Part shown: positions 20,334 to 33,539 of the stretch, in pieces
How the letters are laid out: the number at the start of each line of letters is the position of its first letter
How positions within the stretch are numbered: position 1 is the stretch's first letter
NCBI GenBank assembly: GCA_037783545.1
Contig: JBBELK010001062.1
Coordinates: forward strand, 45,342 to 109,341
Reading direction: 5' to 3'
DNA from: Henricia sp. BOLD:AAB3569
Lineage: Eukaryota > Echinodermata > Asteroidea > Spinulosida > Echinasteridae
DNA length: 64,000 nt
Position numbers and translations under genes: made by a program
Notes under the pieces: model-generated
Database searches by the model: none
What the model was told of the DNA's origin: nothing
Seen by the model: only the letters and a program-made list of their open reading frames with translations

Positions 20334-22701
20334 GTGCGCAATATAGAGTCTTTGGAGCATGCAAAATTTGAAGTTCGTCGGAACATTTTTCGACCTCCAA
20401 ATTTGCCGACGTTTGGACCACACTTTGACCAAAATCCCGTCCCAAACTGGGCCGTGTCAACGACAGTCCGAAGGACTGAGCATGCGCACGAGTCAGGAGT
20501 ACACCAAAGAGGTGTGTACAGACAGCCACAGGTTGCGGGAGCATCCAGGAAGCGCCAACCCCTTTTTTCTAAACTCTGAAATTTCTCTGCCATTTCCCGG
20601 CGAAAGTCTGTCAATTTTTTAGGACAAGTGCGCAATATAGAGTCTTTGGAGCATGCAAAATTTGAAGTTCGTTGGAACATTTTTCGACCTCCAAATTTGC
20701 CGACGTTTGGACCACACTTTGACCAAAATCCCGTCCCAAACTGGGCCGTGTCAACGACAGTCCGAAGGACTGAGCATGCGCACGAGTCAGGAGTACACCA
20801 AAGAGGTGTGTACAGACAGCCACAGGTTGCGGGAGCATCCAGGAAGCGCCAACCCCCTTTTTTTTCTAAACTCTGAAATTTCTCTGCCATTTCCCGGCGA
20901 AAGTCTGTCAATTTTTTAGGACAAGTGCGCAATATAGAGTCTTTGGAGCATGCAAAATTTGAAGTTCGTCGGAACATTTTTCGACCTCCAAATTTGCCGA
21001 CGTTTGGACCACACTTTGACCAAAATCCCGTCCCAAACTGGGCCGTGTCAACGACAGTCCGAAGGACTGAGCATGCGCACGAGTCAGGAGTACACGGAAG
21101 AGGTGTGTACAGACAGCCACATGTTGCGGGAGCATCCATGAAGCGCCAACCCCTTTTTTTTCTAAACTCTGAAATTTCTCTGCCATTTCCCGGCGAAAGT
21201 CTGTCAATTTGTTAGGACAAGTGCGCAATATAGAGTCTTTGGAGCATGCAAAATTTGAAGTTCGTCGGAACATTTTTCGACCTCCAAATTTGCCGACGTT
21301 TGGACCACACTTTGACCAAAATCCCGTCCCAAACTGGGCCGTGTCAACGACAGTCCGAAGGACTGAGCATGCGCACGAGTCAGGAGTACACCAAAGAGGT
21401 GTGTACAGACAGCCACAGGTTGCGGGAGCATCCAGGAAGCGCCAACCCCTTTTTTTTTCTAAACTCTGAAATTTCTCTGCCATTTCCCGGCGAAAGTCTG
21501 TCAATTTTTTAGGACAAGTGCGCAATATAGAGTCTTTGGAGCATGCAAAATTTGAAGTTCGTCGGAACATTTTTCGACCTCCAAATTTGCCGACGTTTGG
21601 ACCACACTTTGACCAAAATCCCGTCCCAAACTGGGCCGTGTCAACGACAGTCCGAAGGACTGAGCATGCGCACGAGTCAGGAGTACACCAAAGAGGTGTG
21701 TACAGACAGCCACAGGTTGCGGGAGCATCCAGGAAGCGCCAACCCCTTTTTTCTAAACTCTGAAATTTCTCTGCCATTTCCCGGCGAAAGTCTGTCAATT
21801 TTTTAGGACAAGTGCGCAATATAGAGTCTTTGGAGCATGCAAAATTTGAAGTTCGTTGGAACATTTTTCGACCTCCAAATTTGCCGACGTTTGGACCACA
21901 CTTTGACCAAAATCCCGTCCCAAACTGGGCCGTGTCAACGACAGTCCGAAGGACTGAGCATGCGCACGAGTCAGGAGTACACCAAAGAGGTGTGTACAGA
22001 CAGCCACAGGTTGCGGGAGCATCCAGGAAGCGCCAACCCCCTTTTTTTTCTAAACTCTGAAATTTCTCTGCCATTTCCCGGCGAAAGTCTGTCAATTTTT
22101 TAGGACAAGTGCGCAATATAGAGTCTTTGGAGCATGCAAAATTTGAAGTTCGTCGGAACATTTTTCGACCTCCAAATTTGCCGACGTTTGGACCACACTT
22201 TGACCAAAATCCCGTCCCAAACTGGGCCGTGTCAACGACAGTCCGAAGGACTGAGCATGCGCACGAGTCAGGAGTACACGGAAGAGGTGTGTACAGACAG
22301 CCACATGTTGCGGGAGCATCCATGAAGCGCCAACCCCTTTTTTTTCTAAACTCTGAAATTTCTCTGCCATTTCCCGGCGAAAGTCTGTCAATTTGTTAGG
22401 ACAAGTGCGCAATATAGAGTCTTTGGAGCATGCAAAATTTGAAGTTCGTCGGAACATTTTTCGACCTCCAAATTTGCCGACGTTTGGACCACACTTTGAC
22501 CAAAATCCCGTCCCAAACTGGGCCGTGTCAACGACAGTCCGAAGGACTGAGCATGCGCACGAGTCAGGAGTACACCAAAGAGGTGTGTACAGACAGCCAC
22601 AGGTTGCGGGAGCATCCAGGAAGCGCCAACCCCTTTTTTTTTCTAAACTCTGAAATTTCTCTGCCATTTTCCGGCGAAAGTCTGTCAATTTTTTAGGACA
22701 A
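20334..22701 (+). repeat. Tetramer higher-order repeat, two copies of 1184 bp
   Basis: The copies are 20334-21517 and 21518-22701. Each holds a monomer with a short six-T run, a monomer with 'gttcgttggaac', a monomer with 'cggaagagg', 'cacatgttgc' and 'catccatgaagc', and a monomer starting with 'atttgttagg'. The four marker changes occur in the same order with the same spacing, which points to a single recent duplication. In this stretch several monomers are 297 bp, giving an unbroken minus-strand frame of 471 codons (20908-22323). I regard that frame as a by-product. Confidence 0.87.
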
Positions 22702-24775
22702 GTGCGCAATATAGAGTCTTTGGAGCATGCAAAATTTGAAGTTCGTCGGAACATTTTTCGACCTCCAAATTTGCCGACGTTTGGACCACACTTTGACCAA
22801 AATCCCGTCCCAAACTGGGCCGTGTCAACGACAGTCCGAAGGACTGAGCATGCGCACGAGTCAGGAGTACACCAAAGAGGTGTGTACAGACAGCCACAGG
22901 TTGCGGGAGCATCCAGGAAGCGCCAACCCCCTTTTTTTTCTAAACTCTGAAATTTCTCTGCCATTTCCCGGCGAAAGTCTGTCAATTTTTTAGGACAAGT
23001 GCGCAATATAGAGTCTTTGGAGCATGCAAAATTTGAAGTTCGTCGGAACATTTTTCGACCTCCAAATTTGCCGACGTTTGGACCACACTTTGACCAAAAT
23101 CCCGTCCCAAACTGGGCCGTGTCAACGACAGTCCGAAGGACTGAGCATGCGCACGAGTCAGGAGTACACGGAAGAGGTGTGTACAGACAGCCACAGGTTG
23201 CGGGAGCATCCAGGAAGCGCCAATCCCTTTTTTTTCTAAACTCTGAAATTTCTCTGCCATTTCCCTGCGAAAGTCTGTCAATTTTTGAGGACAAGTGCGC
23301 AATATAGAGTCTTTGGAGCATGCAAAATTTGAAGTTCGTCGGAACATTTTTCGACCTCCAAATTTGCCGACGTTTGGACCACACTTTGACCAAAATCCCG
23401 TCCCAAACTGGGCCGTGTCAACGACAGTCCGAAGGACTGAGCATGCGCACGAGTCAGGAGTACACCAAAGAGGTGTGTACAGACAGCCACAGGTTGCGGG
23501 AGCATCCAGGAAGCGCCAACCCCCTTTTTTTTCTAAACTCTGAAATTTCTCTGCCATTTCCCGGCGAAAGTCTGTCAATTTTTTAGGACAAGTGCGCAAT
23601 ATAGAGTCTTTGGAGCATGCAAAATTTGAAGTTCGTCGGAACATTTTTCGACCTCCAAATTTGCCGACGTTTGGACCACACTTTGACCAAAATCCCGTCC
23701 CAAACTGGGCCGTGTCAACGACAGTCCGAAGGACTGAGCATGCGCACGAGTCAGGAGTACACGGAAGAGGTGTGTACAGACAGCCACAGGTTGCGGGAGC
23801 ATCCAGGAAGCGCCAACCCCTTTTTTTTCTAAACTCTGAAATTTCTCTGCCATTTCCCGGCGAAAGTCTGTCAATTTTTTAGGACAAGTGCGCAATATAG
23901 AGTCTTTGGAGCATGCAAAATTTGAAGTTCGTCGGAACATTTTTCGACCCCCAAATTTGGCGACGTTTGGACCACACTTTGACCAAAATCCCGTCCCAGA
24001 CTGGGCCGTGTCAACGACAGTCCGAAGGACTGAGCATGCGCACGAGTCAGGAGTACACCAAAGAGGTGTGTACAGACAGCCACAGGTTGCGGGAGCATCC
24101 AGGAAGCGCCAACCCCTTTTTTTCTAAACTCTGAAATTTCTCTGCCATTTCCCTGCGAAAGTCTGTCAATTTTTTAGGACAAGTGCGCAATATAGAGTCT
24201 TTGGAGTATGCAAAATTTGAAGTTCGTCGGAACATTTTTCGACCTCCAAATTTGCCGCCGTTTGGACCACACTTTGACCAAAATCCCGTCCCAAACTGGG
24301 CCGTGTCAACGACAGTCCGAAGGACTGAGCATGCGCACGAGTCAGGAGTACACCAAAGAGGTGTGTACAGACAGCCACAGGTTGCGGGAGCATCCATGAA
24401 GCGCCAACCCCTTTTTTTTCTAAACTCTGAAATTTCTCTGCCATTTCCCGGCGAAAGTCTGTCAATTTGTTAGGACAAGTGCGCAATATAGAGTCTTTGG
24501 AGCATGCAAAGTTTGAAGTTCGTCGGAACATTTTTCGACCTCCAAATTTGCCGACGTTTGGACCACACTTTGACCAAAATCCCGTCCCAAACTGGGCCGT
24601 GTCAACGACAGTCCGAAGGACTGAGCATGCGCACGAGTCAGGAGTACACGGAAGAGGTGTGTACAGACAGCCACAGGTTGCGGGAGCATCCAGGAAGCGC
24701 CAACCCCTTTTTTTTTCTAAACTCTGAAATTTCTCTGCCATTTCCCGGCGAAAGTCTGTCAATTTTTTAGGACAA
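22702..24775 (+). repeat. Higher-order block C2, copy 1 (about 7 monomers)
   Basis: This matches 25607-27680 at an offset of 2905-2906 bp. Shared private changes are 'gcgccaatcccttt' (near 23217 and 26122), 'gtcccagactggg' (near 23994 and 26899), 'ggagtatgcaaa' (near 24206 and 27111) and 'gcatgcaaagttt' (near 24504 and 27410). A third, partial version lies at about 31.8-33.6 kb, with 'cagactggg' near 33069. Confidence 0.85.
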
Positions 24776-25133
24776 GTGCGCAATATAGAGTCTTTGGAGC
24801 ATGCAAAATTTGAAGTTCGTCGGAACATTTTCGACCTCCAAATTTGCCGACGTTTGGACCACACTTTGACCAAAATCCCGTCCCAAACTGGGCCGTGTCA
24901 ACGACAGTCCGAAGGACTGAGCATGCGCACGAGTCAGGAGTACACCAAAGAGGTGTGTACAGACAGCCACAGGTTGCGGGAGCATCCAGGAAGCGCCAAC
25001 CCCTTTTGTTTCTAAACTCTGAAATTTCTCTGCCATTTCCCGGCGAAAGTCTGTCAATTTTTTAGGACAAGTGCGCAATATAGAGTCTTTGGAGCATGCA
25101 AAATTTGAAGTTCGTCGGAACATTTTTCGACCT

Positions 25134-25135
25134 CG
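25134..25135 (+). other. 56-bp internal deletion junction in a monomer (site 5)
   Basis: The breakpoint is identical to the other five. As at sites 4 and 6, the preceding monomer has 'ccccttttgtttc'. Confidence 0.95.
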
Positions 25136-25606
25136 TGTCAACGACAGTCCGAAGGACTGAGCATGCGCACGAGTCAGGAGTACACCAAAGAGGTGTGTAC
25201 AGACAGCCACAGGTTGCGGGAGCATCCAGGAAGCGCCAACCCCTTTTTTTCTAAACTCTGAAATTTCTCTGCCATTTCCCGGCGAAAGTCTGTCAATTTT
25301 TTAGGACAAGTGCGCAATATAGAGTCTTTGGAGCATGCAAAATTTGAAGTTCGTCGGAACATTTTTCGACCTCCAAATTTGCCGACGTTTGGACCACACT
25401 TTGACCAAAATCCCGTCCCAAACTGGGCCGTGTCAACGACAGTCCGAAGGACTGAGCATGCGCACGAGTCAGGAGTACACCAAAGAGGTGTGTACAGACA
25501 GCCACAGGTTGCGGGAGCATCCAGGAAGCGCCAACCCCCTTTTTTTTCTAAACTCTGAAATTTCTCTGCCATTTCCCGGCGAAAGTCTGTCAATTTTTTA
25601 GGACAA

Positions 25607-27680
25607 GTGCGCAATATAGAGTCTTTGGAGCATGCAAAATTTGAAGTTCGTCGGAACATTTTTCGACCTCCAAATTTGCCGACGTTTGGACCACACTTTG
25701 ACCAAAATCCCGTCCCAAACTGGGCCGTGTCAACGACAGTCCGAAGGACTGAGCATGCGCACGAGTCAGGAGTACACCAAAGAGGTGTGTACAGACAGCC
25801 ACAGGTTGCGGGAGCATCCAGGAAGCGCCAACCCCCTTTTTTTTCTAAACTCTGAAATTTCTCTGCCATTTCCCGGCGAAAGTCTGTCAATTTTTTAGGA
25901 CAAGTGCGCAATATAGAGTCTTTGGAGCATGCAAAATTTGAAGTTCGTCGGAACATTTTTCGACCTCCAAATTTGCCGACGTTTGGACCACACTTTGACC
26001 AAAATCCCGTCCCAAACTGGGCCGTGTCAACGACAGTCCGAAGGACTGAGCATGCGCACGAGTCAGGAGTACACGGAAGAGGTGTGTACAGACAGCCACA
26101 GGTTGCGGGAGCATCCAGGAAGCGCCAATCCCTTTTTTTTCTAAACTCTGAAATTTCTCTGCCATTTCCCTGCGAAAGTCTGTCAATTTTTGAGGACAAG
26201 TGCGCAATATAGAGTCTTTGGAGCATGCAAAATTTGAAGTTCGTCGGAACATTTTTCGACCTCCAAATTTGCCGACGTTTGGACCACACTTTGACCAAAA
26301 TCCCGTCCCAAACTGGGCCGTGTCAACGACAGTCCGAAGGACTGAGCATGCGCACGAGTCAGGAGTACACCAAAGAGGTGTGTACAGACAGCCACAGGTT
26401 GCGGGAGCATCCAGGAAGCGCCAACCCCCTTTTTTTTCTAAACTCTGAAATTTCTCTGCCATTTCCCGGCGAAAGTCTGTCAATTTTTTAGGACAAGTGC
26501 GCAATATAGAGTCTTTGGAGCATGCAAAATTTGAAGTTCGTCGGAACATTTTTCGACCTCCAAATTTGCCGACGTTTGGACCACACTTTGACCAAAATCC
26601 CGTCCCAAACTGGGCCGTGTCAACGACAGTCCGAAGGACTGAGCATGCGCACGAGTCAGGAGTACACGGAAGAGGTGTGTACAGACAGCCACAGGTTGCG
26701 GGAGCATCCAGGAAGCGCCAACCCCTTTTTTTTCTAAACTCTGAAATTTCTCTGCCATTTCCCGGCGAAAGTCTGTCAATTTTTTAGGACAAGTGCGCAA
26801 TATAGAGTCTTTGGAGCATGCAAAATTTGAAGTTCGTCGGAACATTTTTCGACCCCCAAATTTGGCGACGTTTGGACCACACTTTGACCAAAATCCCGTC
26901 CCAGACTGGGCCGTGTCAACGACAGTCCGAAGGACTGAGCATGCGCACGAGTCAGGAGTACACCAAAGAGGTGTGTACAGACAGCCACAGGTTGCGGGAG
27001 CATCCAGGAAGCGCCAACCCCTTTTTTTCTAAACTCTGAAATTTCTCTGCCATTTCCCTGCGAAAGTCTGTCAATTTTTTTAGGACAAGTGCGCAATATA
27101 GAGTCTTTGGAGTATGCAAAATTTGAAGTTCGTCGGAACATTTTTCGACCTCCAAATTTGCCGCCGTTTGGACCACACTTTGACCAAAATCCCGTCCCAA
27201 ACTGGGCCGTGTCAACGACAGTCCGAAGGACTGAGCATGCGCACGAGTCAGGAGTACACCAAAGAGGTGTGTACAGACAGCCACAGGTTGCGGGAGCATC
27301 CATGAAGCGCCAACCCCTTTTTTTTCTAAACTCTGAAATTTCTCTGCCATTTCCCGGCGAAAGTCTGTCAATTTGTTAGGACAAGTGCGCAATATAGAGT
27401 CTTTGGAGCATGCAAAGTTTGAAGTTCGTCGGAACATTTTTCGACCTCCAAATTTGCCGACGTTTGGACCACACTTTGACCAAAATCCCGTCCCAAACTG
27501 GGCCGTGTCAACGACAGTCCGAAGGACTGAGCATGCGCACGAGTCAGGAGTACACGGAAGAGGTGTGTACAGACAGCCACAGGTTGCGGGAGCATCCAGG
27601 AAGCGCCAACCCCTTTTTTTTCTAAACTCTGAAATTTCTCTGCCATTTCCCGGCGAAAGTCTGTCAATTTTTTAGGACAA
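25607..27680 (+). repeat. Higher-order block C2, copy 2
   Basis: This is the partner of 22702-24775, with the same order of private variants. One difference is an extra T before 'aggacaag' near 27076. That T shifts the minus-strand frames but not the monomer order. Confidence 0.85.
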
Positions 27681-29399
27681 GTGCGCAATATAGAGTCTTT
27701 GGAGCATGCAAAATTTGAAGTTCGTCGGAACATTTTTCGACCCCCAAATTTGGCGACGTTTGGACCACACTTTGACCAAAATCCCGTCCCAAACTGGGCC
27801 GTGTCAACGACAGTCCGAAGGACTGAGCATGCGCACGAGTCAGGAGTACACCAAAGAGGTGTGTACAGACAGCCACAGGTTGCGGGAGCATCCAGGAAGC
27901 GCCAACCCCTTTTTTTTCTAAACTCTGAAATTTCTCTGCCATTTCCCTGCGAAAGTCTGTCAATTTTTGAGGACAAGTGCGCAATAAAGAGTCTTTGGAG
28001 CATGCAAAATTTGAAGTTCGTCGGAACATTTTTCGACCTCCAAATTTGCCGACGTTTGGACCACACTTTGACCAAAATCCCGTCCCAAACTGGGCCGTGT
28101 CAACGACAGTCCGAAGGACTGAGCATGCGCACGAGTCAGGAGTACACCAAAGAGGTGTGTACAGACAGCCACAGGTTGCGGGAGCATCCAGGAAGCGCCA
28201 ACCCCTTTTGTTTCTAAACTCTGAAATTTCTCTGCCATTTCCCGGCGAAAGTCTGTCAATTTTTTAGGACAAGTGCGCAATATAGAGTCTTTGGAGCATG
28301 CAAAATTTGAAGTTCGTCGGAACATTTTTCGACCTCGTGTCAACGACAGTCCGAAGGACTGAGCATGCGCACGAGTCAGGAGTACACCAAAGAGGTGTGT
28401 ACAGACAGCCACAGGTTGCGGGAGCATCCAGGAAGCGCCAACCCCTTTTTTTCTAAACTCTGAAATTTCTCTGCCATTTCCCGGCGAAAGTCTGTCAATT
28501 TTTTAGGACAAGTGCGCAATATAGAGTCTTTGGAGCATGCAAAATTTGAAGTTCGTCGGAACATTTTTCGACCTCCAAATTTGCCGACGTTTGGACCACA
28601 CTTTGACCAAAATCCCGTCCCAAACTGGGCCGTGTCAACGACAGTCCGAAGGACTGAGCATGCGCACGAGTCAGGAGTACACCAAAGAGGTGTGTACAGA
28701 CAGCCACAGGTTGCGGGAGCATCCAGGAAGCGCCAACCCCCTTTTTTTTCTAAACTCTGAAATTTCTCTGCCATTTCCCGGCGAAAGTCTGTCAATTTTT
28801 TAGGACAAGTGCGCAATATAGAGTCTTTGGAGCATGCAAAATTTGAAGTTCGTCGGAACATTTTTCGACCTCCAAATTTGCCGACGTTTGGACCACACTT
28901 TGACCAAAATCCCGTCCCAAACTGGGCCGTGTCAACGACAGTCCGAAGGACTGAGCATGCGCACGAGTCAGGAGTACACGGAAGAGGTGTGTACAGACAG
29001 CCACAGGTTGCGGGAGCATCCAGGAAGCGCCAACCCCTTTTTTTTCTAAACTCTGAAATTTCTCTGCCATTTCCCGGCGAAAGTCTGTCAATTTTTTAGG
29101 ACAAGTGCGCAATATAGAGTCTTTGGAGCATGCAAAATTTGAAGTTCGTCGGAACATTTTTCGACCCCCAAATTTGGCGACGTTTGGACCACACTTTGAC
29201 CAAAATCCCGTCCCAAACTGGGCCGTGTCAACGACAGTCCGAAGGACTGAGCATGCGCACGAGTCAGGAGTACACCAAAGAGGTGTGTACAGACAGCCAC
29301 AGGTTGCGGGAGCATCCAGGAAGCGCCAACCCCTTTTTTTCTAAACTCTGAAATTTCTCTGCCATTTCACTGCGAAAGTCTGTCAATTTTTGAGGACAA
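27385..29399 (+). repeat. Higher-order block C1, copy 2
   Basis: This is the partner of 18317-20333 at an offset of about 9068 bp. Its first monomers overlap the end of block C2 copy 2, showing that amplified blocks have been cut and re-joined in different combinations. Confidence 0.82.
28336..28337 (+). other. 56-bp internal deletion junction in a monomer (site 6)
   Basis: The breakpoint is identical. It is the counterpart of site 4 in the 9.07-kb-spaced duplication. Confidence 0.95.
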
Positions 29400-29992
29400 G
29401 TGCGCAATAAAGAGTCTTTGGAGCATGTAAAATTTGAAGTTCGTCGGAAAATTTTTCGACCTCCAAATTTGCCGACGTTTGGACCACACTTTGACCAAAA
29501 TCCCGTCCCAAACTGGGCCGTGTCAACGACAGTCCGAAGGACTGAGCATGCGCACGAGTCAGGAGTACACCAAAGAGGTGTGTACAGACAGCCACAGGTT
29601 GCGGGAGCATCCAGGAAGCGCCAACCCCTTTTTTTTCTAAACTCTGAAATTTCTCTGCCATTTCCCGGCGAAAGTCTGTCAATTTTTTAGGACAAGTGCG
29701 CAATATAGAGTCTTTGGAGCATGCAAAATTTGAAGTTCGTTGGAACATTTTTCGACCTCCAAATTTGCCGACGTTTGGACCACACTTTGACCAAAATCCC
29801 GTCCCAAACTGGGCCGTGTCAACGACAGTCCGAAGGACTGAGCATGCGCACGAGTCAGGAGTACACCAAAGAGGTGTGTACAGACAGCCACAGGTTGCGG
29901 GAGCATCCAGGAAGCGCCAACCCCCTTTTTTTTCTAAACTCTGAAATTTCTCTGCCATTTCCCGGCGAAAGTCTGTCAATTTTTTAGGACAA

Positions 29993-32367
29993 GTGCGCAA
30001 TATAGAGTCTTTGGAGCATGCAAAATTTGAAGTTCGTCGGAACATTTTTCGACCTCCAAATTTGCCGACGTTTGGACCACACTTTGACCAAAATCCCGTC
30101 CCAAACTGGGCCGTGTCAACGACAGTCCGAAGGACTGAGCATGCGCACGAGTCAGGAGTACACGGAAGAGGTGTGTACAGACAGCCACATGTTGCGGGAG
30201 CATCCATGAAGCGCCAACCCCTTTTTTTTTCTAAACTCTGAAATTTCTCTGCCATTTCCCGGCGAAAGTCTGTCAATTTGTTAGGACAAGTGCGCAATAT
30301 AGAGTCTTTGGAGCATGCAAAATTTGAAGTTCGTCGGAACATTTTTCGACCTCCAAATTTGCCGACGTTTGGACCACACTTTGACCAAAATCCCGTCCCA
30401 AACTGGGCCGTGTCAACGACAGTCCGAAGGACTGAGCATGCGCACGAGTCAGGAGTACACCAAAGAGGTGTGTACAGACAGCCACAGGTTGCGGGAGCAT
30501 CCAGGAAGCGCCAACCCCCTTTTTTTTTCTAAACTCTGAAATTTCTCTGCCATTTCCCGGCGAAAGTCTGTCAATTTTTTAGGACAAGTGCGCAATATAG
30601 AGTCTTTGGAGCATGCAAAATTTGAAGTTCGTCGGAACATTTTTCGACCTCCAAATTTGCCGACGTTTGGACCACACTTTGACCAAAATCCCGTCCCAAA
30701 CTGGGCCGTGTCAACGACAGTCCGAAGGACTGAGCATGCGCACGAGTCAGGAGTACACCAAAGAGGTGTGTACAGACAGCCACAGGTTGCGGGAGCATCC
30801 AGGAAGCGCCAACCCCCTTTTTTTTCTAAACTCTGAAATTTCTCTGCCATTTCCCGGCGAAAGTCTGTCAATTTTTTAGGACAAGTGCGCAATATAGAGT
30901 CTTTGGAGCATGCAAAATTTGAAGTTCGTCGGAACATTTTTCGACCTCCAAATTTGCCGACGTTTGGACCACACTTTGACCAAAATCCCGTCCCAAACTG
31001 GGCCGTGTCAACGACAGTCCGAAGGACTGAGCATGCGCACGAGTCAGGAGTACACGGAAGAGGTGTGTACAGACAGCCACAGGTTGCGGGAGCATCCAGG
31101 AAGCGCCAACCCCTTTTTTTTCTAAACTCTGAAATTTCTCTGCCATTTCCCTGCGAAAGTCTGTCAATTTTTGAGGACAAGTGCGCAATATAGAGTCTTT
31201 GGAGCATGCAAAATTTGAAGTTCGTCGGAACATTTTTCGACCTCCAAATTTGCCGACGTTTGGACCACACTTTGACCAAAATCCCGTCCCAAACTGGGCC
31301 GTGTCAACGACAGTCCGAAGGACTGAGCATGCGCACGAGTCAGGAGTACACGGAAGAGGTGTGTACAGACAGCCACATGTTGCGGGAGCATCCATGAAGC
31401 GCCAACCCCTTTTTTTTCTAAACTCTGAAATTTCTCTGCCATTTCCCGGCGAAAGTCTGTCAATTTGTTAGGACAAGTGCGCAATATAGAGTCTTTGGAG
31501 CATGCAAAATTTGAAGTTCGTCGGAACATTTTTCGACCTCCAAATTTGCCGACGTTTGGACCACACTTTGACCAAAATCCCGTCCCAAACTGGGCCGTGT
31601 CAACGACAGTCCGAAGGACTGAGCATGCGCACGAGTCAGGAGTACACCAAAGAGGTGTGTACAGACAGCCACAGGTTGCGGGAGCATCCAGGAAGCGCCA
31701 ACCCCCTTTTTTTTTCTAAACTCTGAAATTTCTCTGCCATTTCCCGGCGAAAGTCTGTCAATTTTTTAGGACAAGTGCGCAATATAGAGTCTTTGGAGCA
31801 TGCAAAATTTGAAGTTCGTCGGAACATTTTTCGACCTCCAAATTTGCCGACGTTTGGACCACACTTTGACCAAAATCCCGTCCCAAACTGGGCCGTGTCA
31901 ACGACAGTCCGAAGGACTGAGCATGCGCACGAGTCAGGAGTACACCAAAGAGGTGTGTACAGACAGCCACAGGTTGCGGGAGCATCCAGGAAGCGCCAAC
32001 CCCCTTTTTTTTCTAAACTCTGAAATTTCTCTGCCATTTCCCGGCGAAAGTCTGTCAATTTTTTAGGACAAGTGCGCAATATAGAGTCTTTGGAGCATGC
32101 AAAATTTGAAGTTCGTCGGAACATTTTTCGACCTCCAAATTTGCCGACGTTTGGACCACACTTTGACCAAAATCCCGTCCCAAACTGGGCCGTGTCAACG
32201 ACAGTCCGAAGGACTGAGCATGCGCACGAGTCAGGAGTACACGGAAGAGGTGTGTACAGACAGCCACAGGTTGCGGGAGCATCCAGGAAGCGCCAACCCC
32301 TTTTTTTTCTAAACTCTGAAATTTCTCTGCCATTTCCCTGCGAAAGTCTGTCAATTTTTGAGGACAA
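29993..32367 (+). repeat. Tetramer higher-order repeat, two copies of about 1187 bp
   Basis: The copies are 29993-31180 and 31181-32367. Each begins with the 'cggaagagg' plus 'cacatgttgc' plus 'catccatgaagc' monomer. It is followed by the 'atttgttagg' monomer with the 'aacccccttttttttt' run, a 'ccccc' monomer, and a 'cggaag' monomer with 'ccctgcgaaag' and 'tttttgaggac'. The leading pair of monomers is the same as in the tetramer at 20.3-22.7 kb. Confidence 0.85.
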
Positions 32368-33539
32368 GTGCGCAATATAGAGTCTTTGGAGCATGCAAAA
32401 TTTGAAGTTCGTCGGAACATTTTTCGACCTCCAAATTTGCCGACGTTTGGACCACACTTTGACCAAAATCCCGTCCCAAACTGGGCCGTGTCAACGACAG
32501 TCCGAAGGACTGAGCATGCGCACGAGTCAGGAGTACACCAAAGAGGTGTGTACAGACAGCCACAGGTTGCGGGAGCATCCAGGAAGCGCCAACCCCCTTT
32601 TTTTTCTAAACTCTGAAATTTCTCTGCCATTTCCCGGCGAAAGTCTGTCAATTTTTTAGGACAAGTGCGCAATATAGAGTCTTTGGAGCATGCAAAATTT
32701 GAAGTTCGTCGGAACATTTTTCGACCTCCAAATTTGCCGACGTTTGGACCACACTTTGACCAAAATCCCGTCCCAAACTGGGCCGTGTCAACGACAGTCC
32801 GAAGGACTGAGCATGCGCACGAGTCAGGAGTACACGGAAGAGGTGTGTACAGACAGCCACAGGTTGCGGGAGCATCCAGGAAGCGCCAACCCCTTTTTTT
32901 TCTAAACTCTGAAATTTCTCTGCCATTTCCCGGCGAAAGTCTGTCAATTTTTTAGGACAAGTGCGCAATATAGAGTCTTTGGAGCATGCAAAATTTGAAG
33001 TTCGTCGGAACATTTTTCGACCCCCAAATTTGGCGACGTTTGGACCACACTTTGACCAAAATCCCGTCCCAGACTGGGCCGTGTCAACGACAGTCCGAAG
33101 GACTGAGCATGCGCACGAGTCAGGAGTACACCAAAGAGGTGTGTACAGACAGCCACAGGTTGCGGGAGCATCCAGGAAGCGCCAACCCCTTTTTTTCTAA
33201 ACTCTGAAATTTCTCTGCCATTTCCCTGCGAAAGTCTGTCAATTTTTTAGGACAAGTGCGCAATATAGAGTCTTTGGAGTATGCAAAATTTGAAGTTCGT
33301 CGGAACATTTTTCGACCTCCAAATTTGCCGCCGTTTGGACCACACTTTGACCAAAATCCCGTCCCAAACTGGGCCGTGTCAACGACAGTCCGAAGGACTG
33401 AGCATGCGCACGAGTCAGGAGTACACCAAAGAGGTGTGTACAGACAGCCACAGGTTGCGGGAGCATCCATGAAGCGCCAACCCCTTTTTTTTCTAAACTC
33501 TGAAATTTCTCTGCCATTTCCCGGCGAAAGTCTGTCAAT

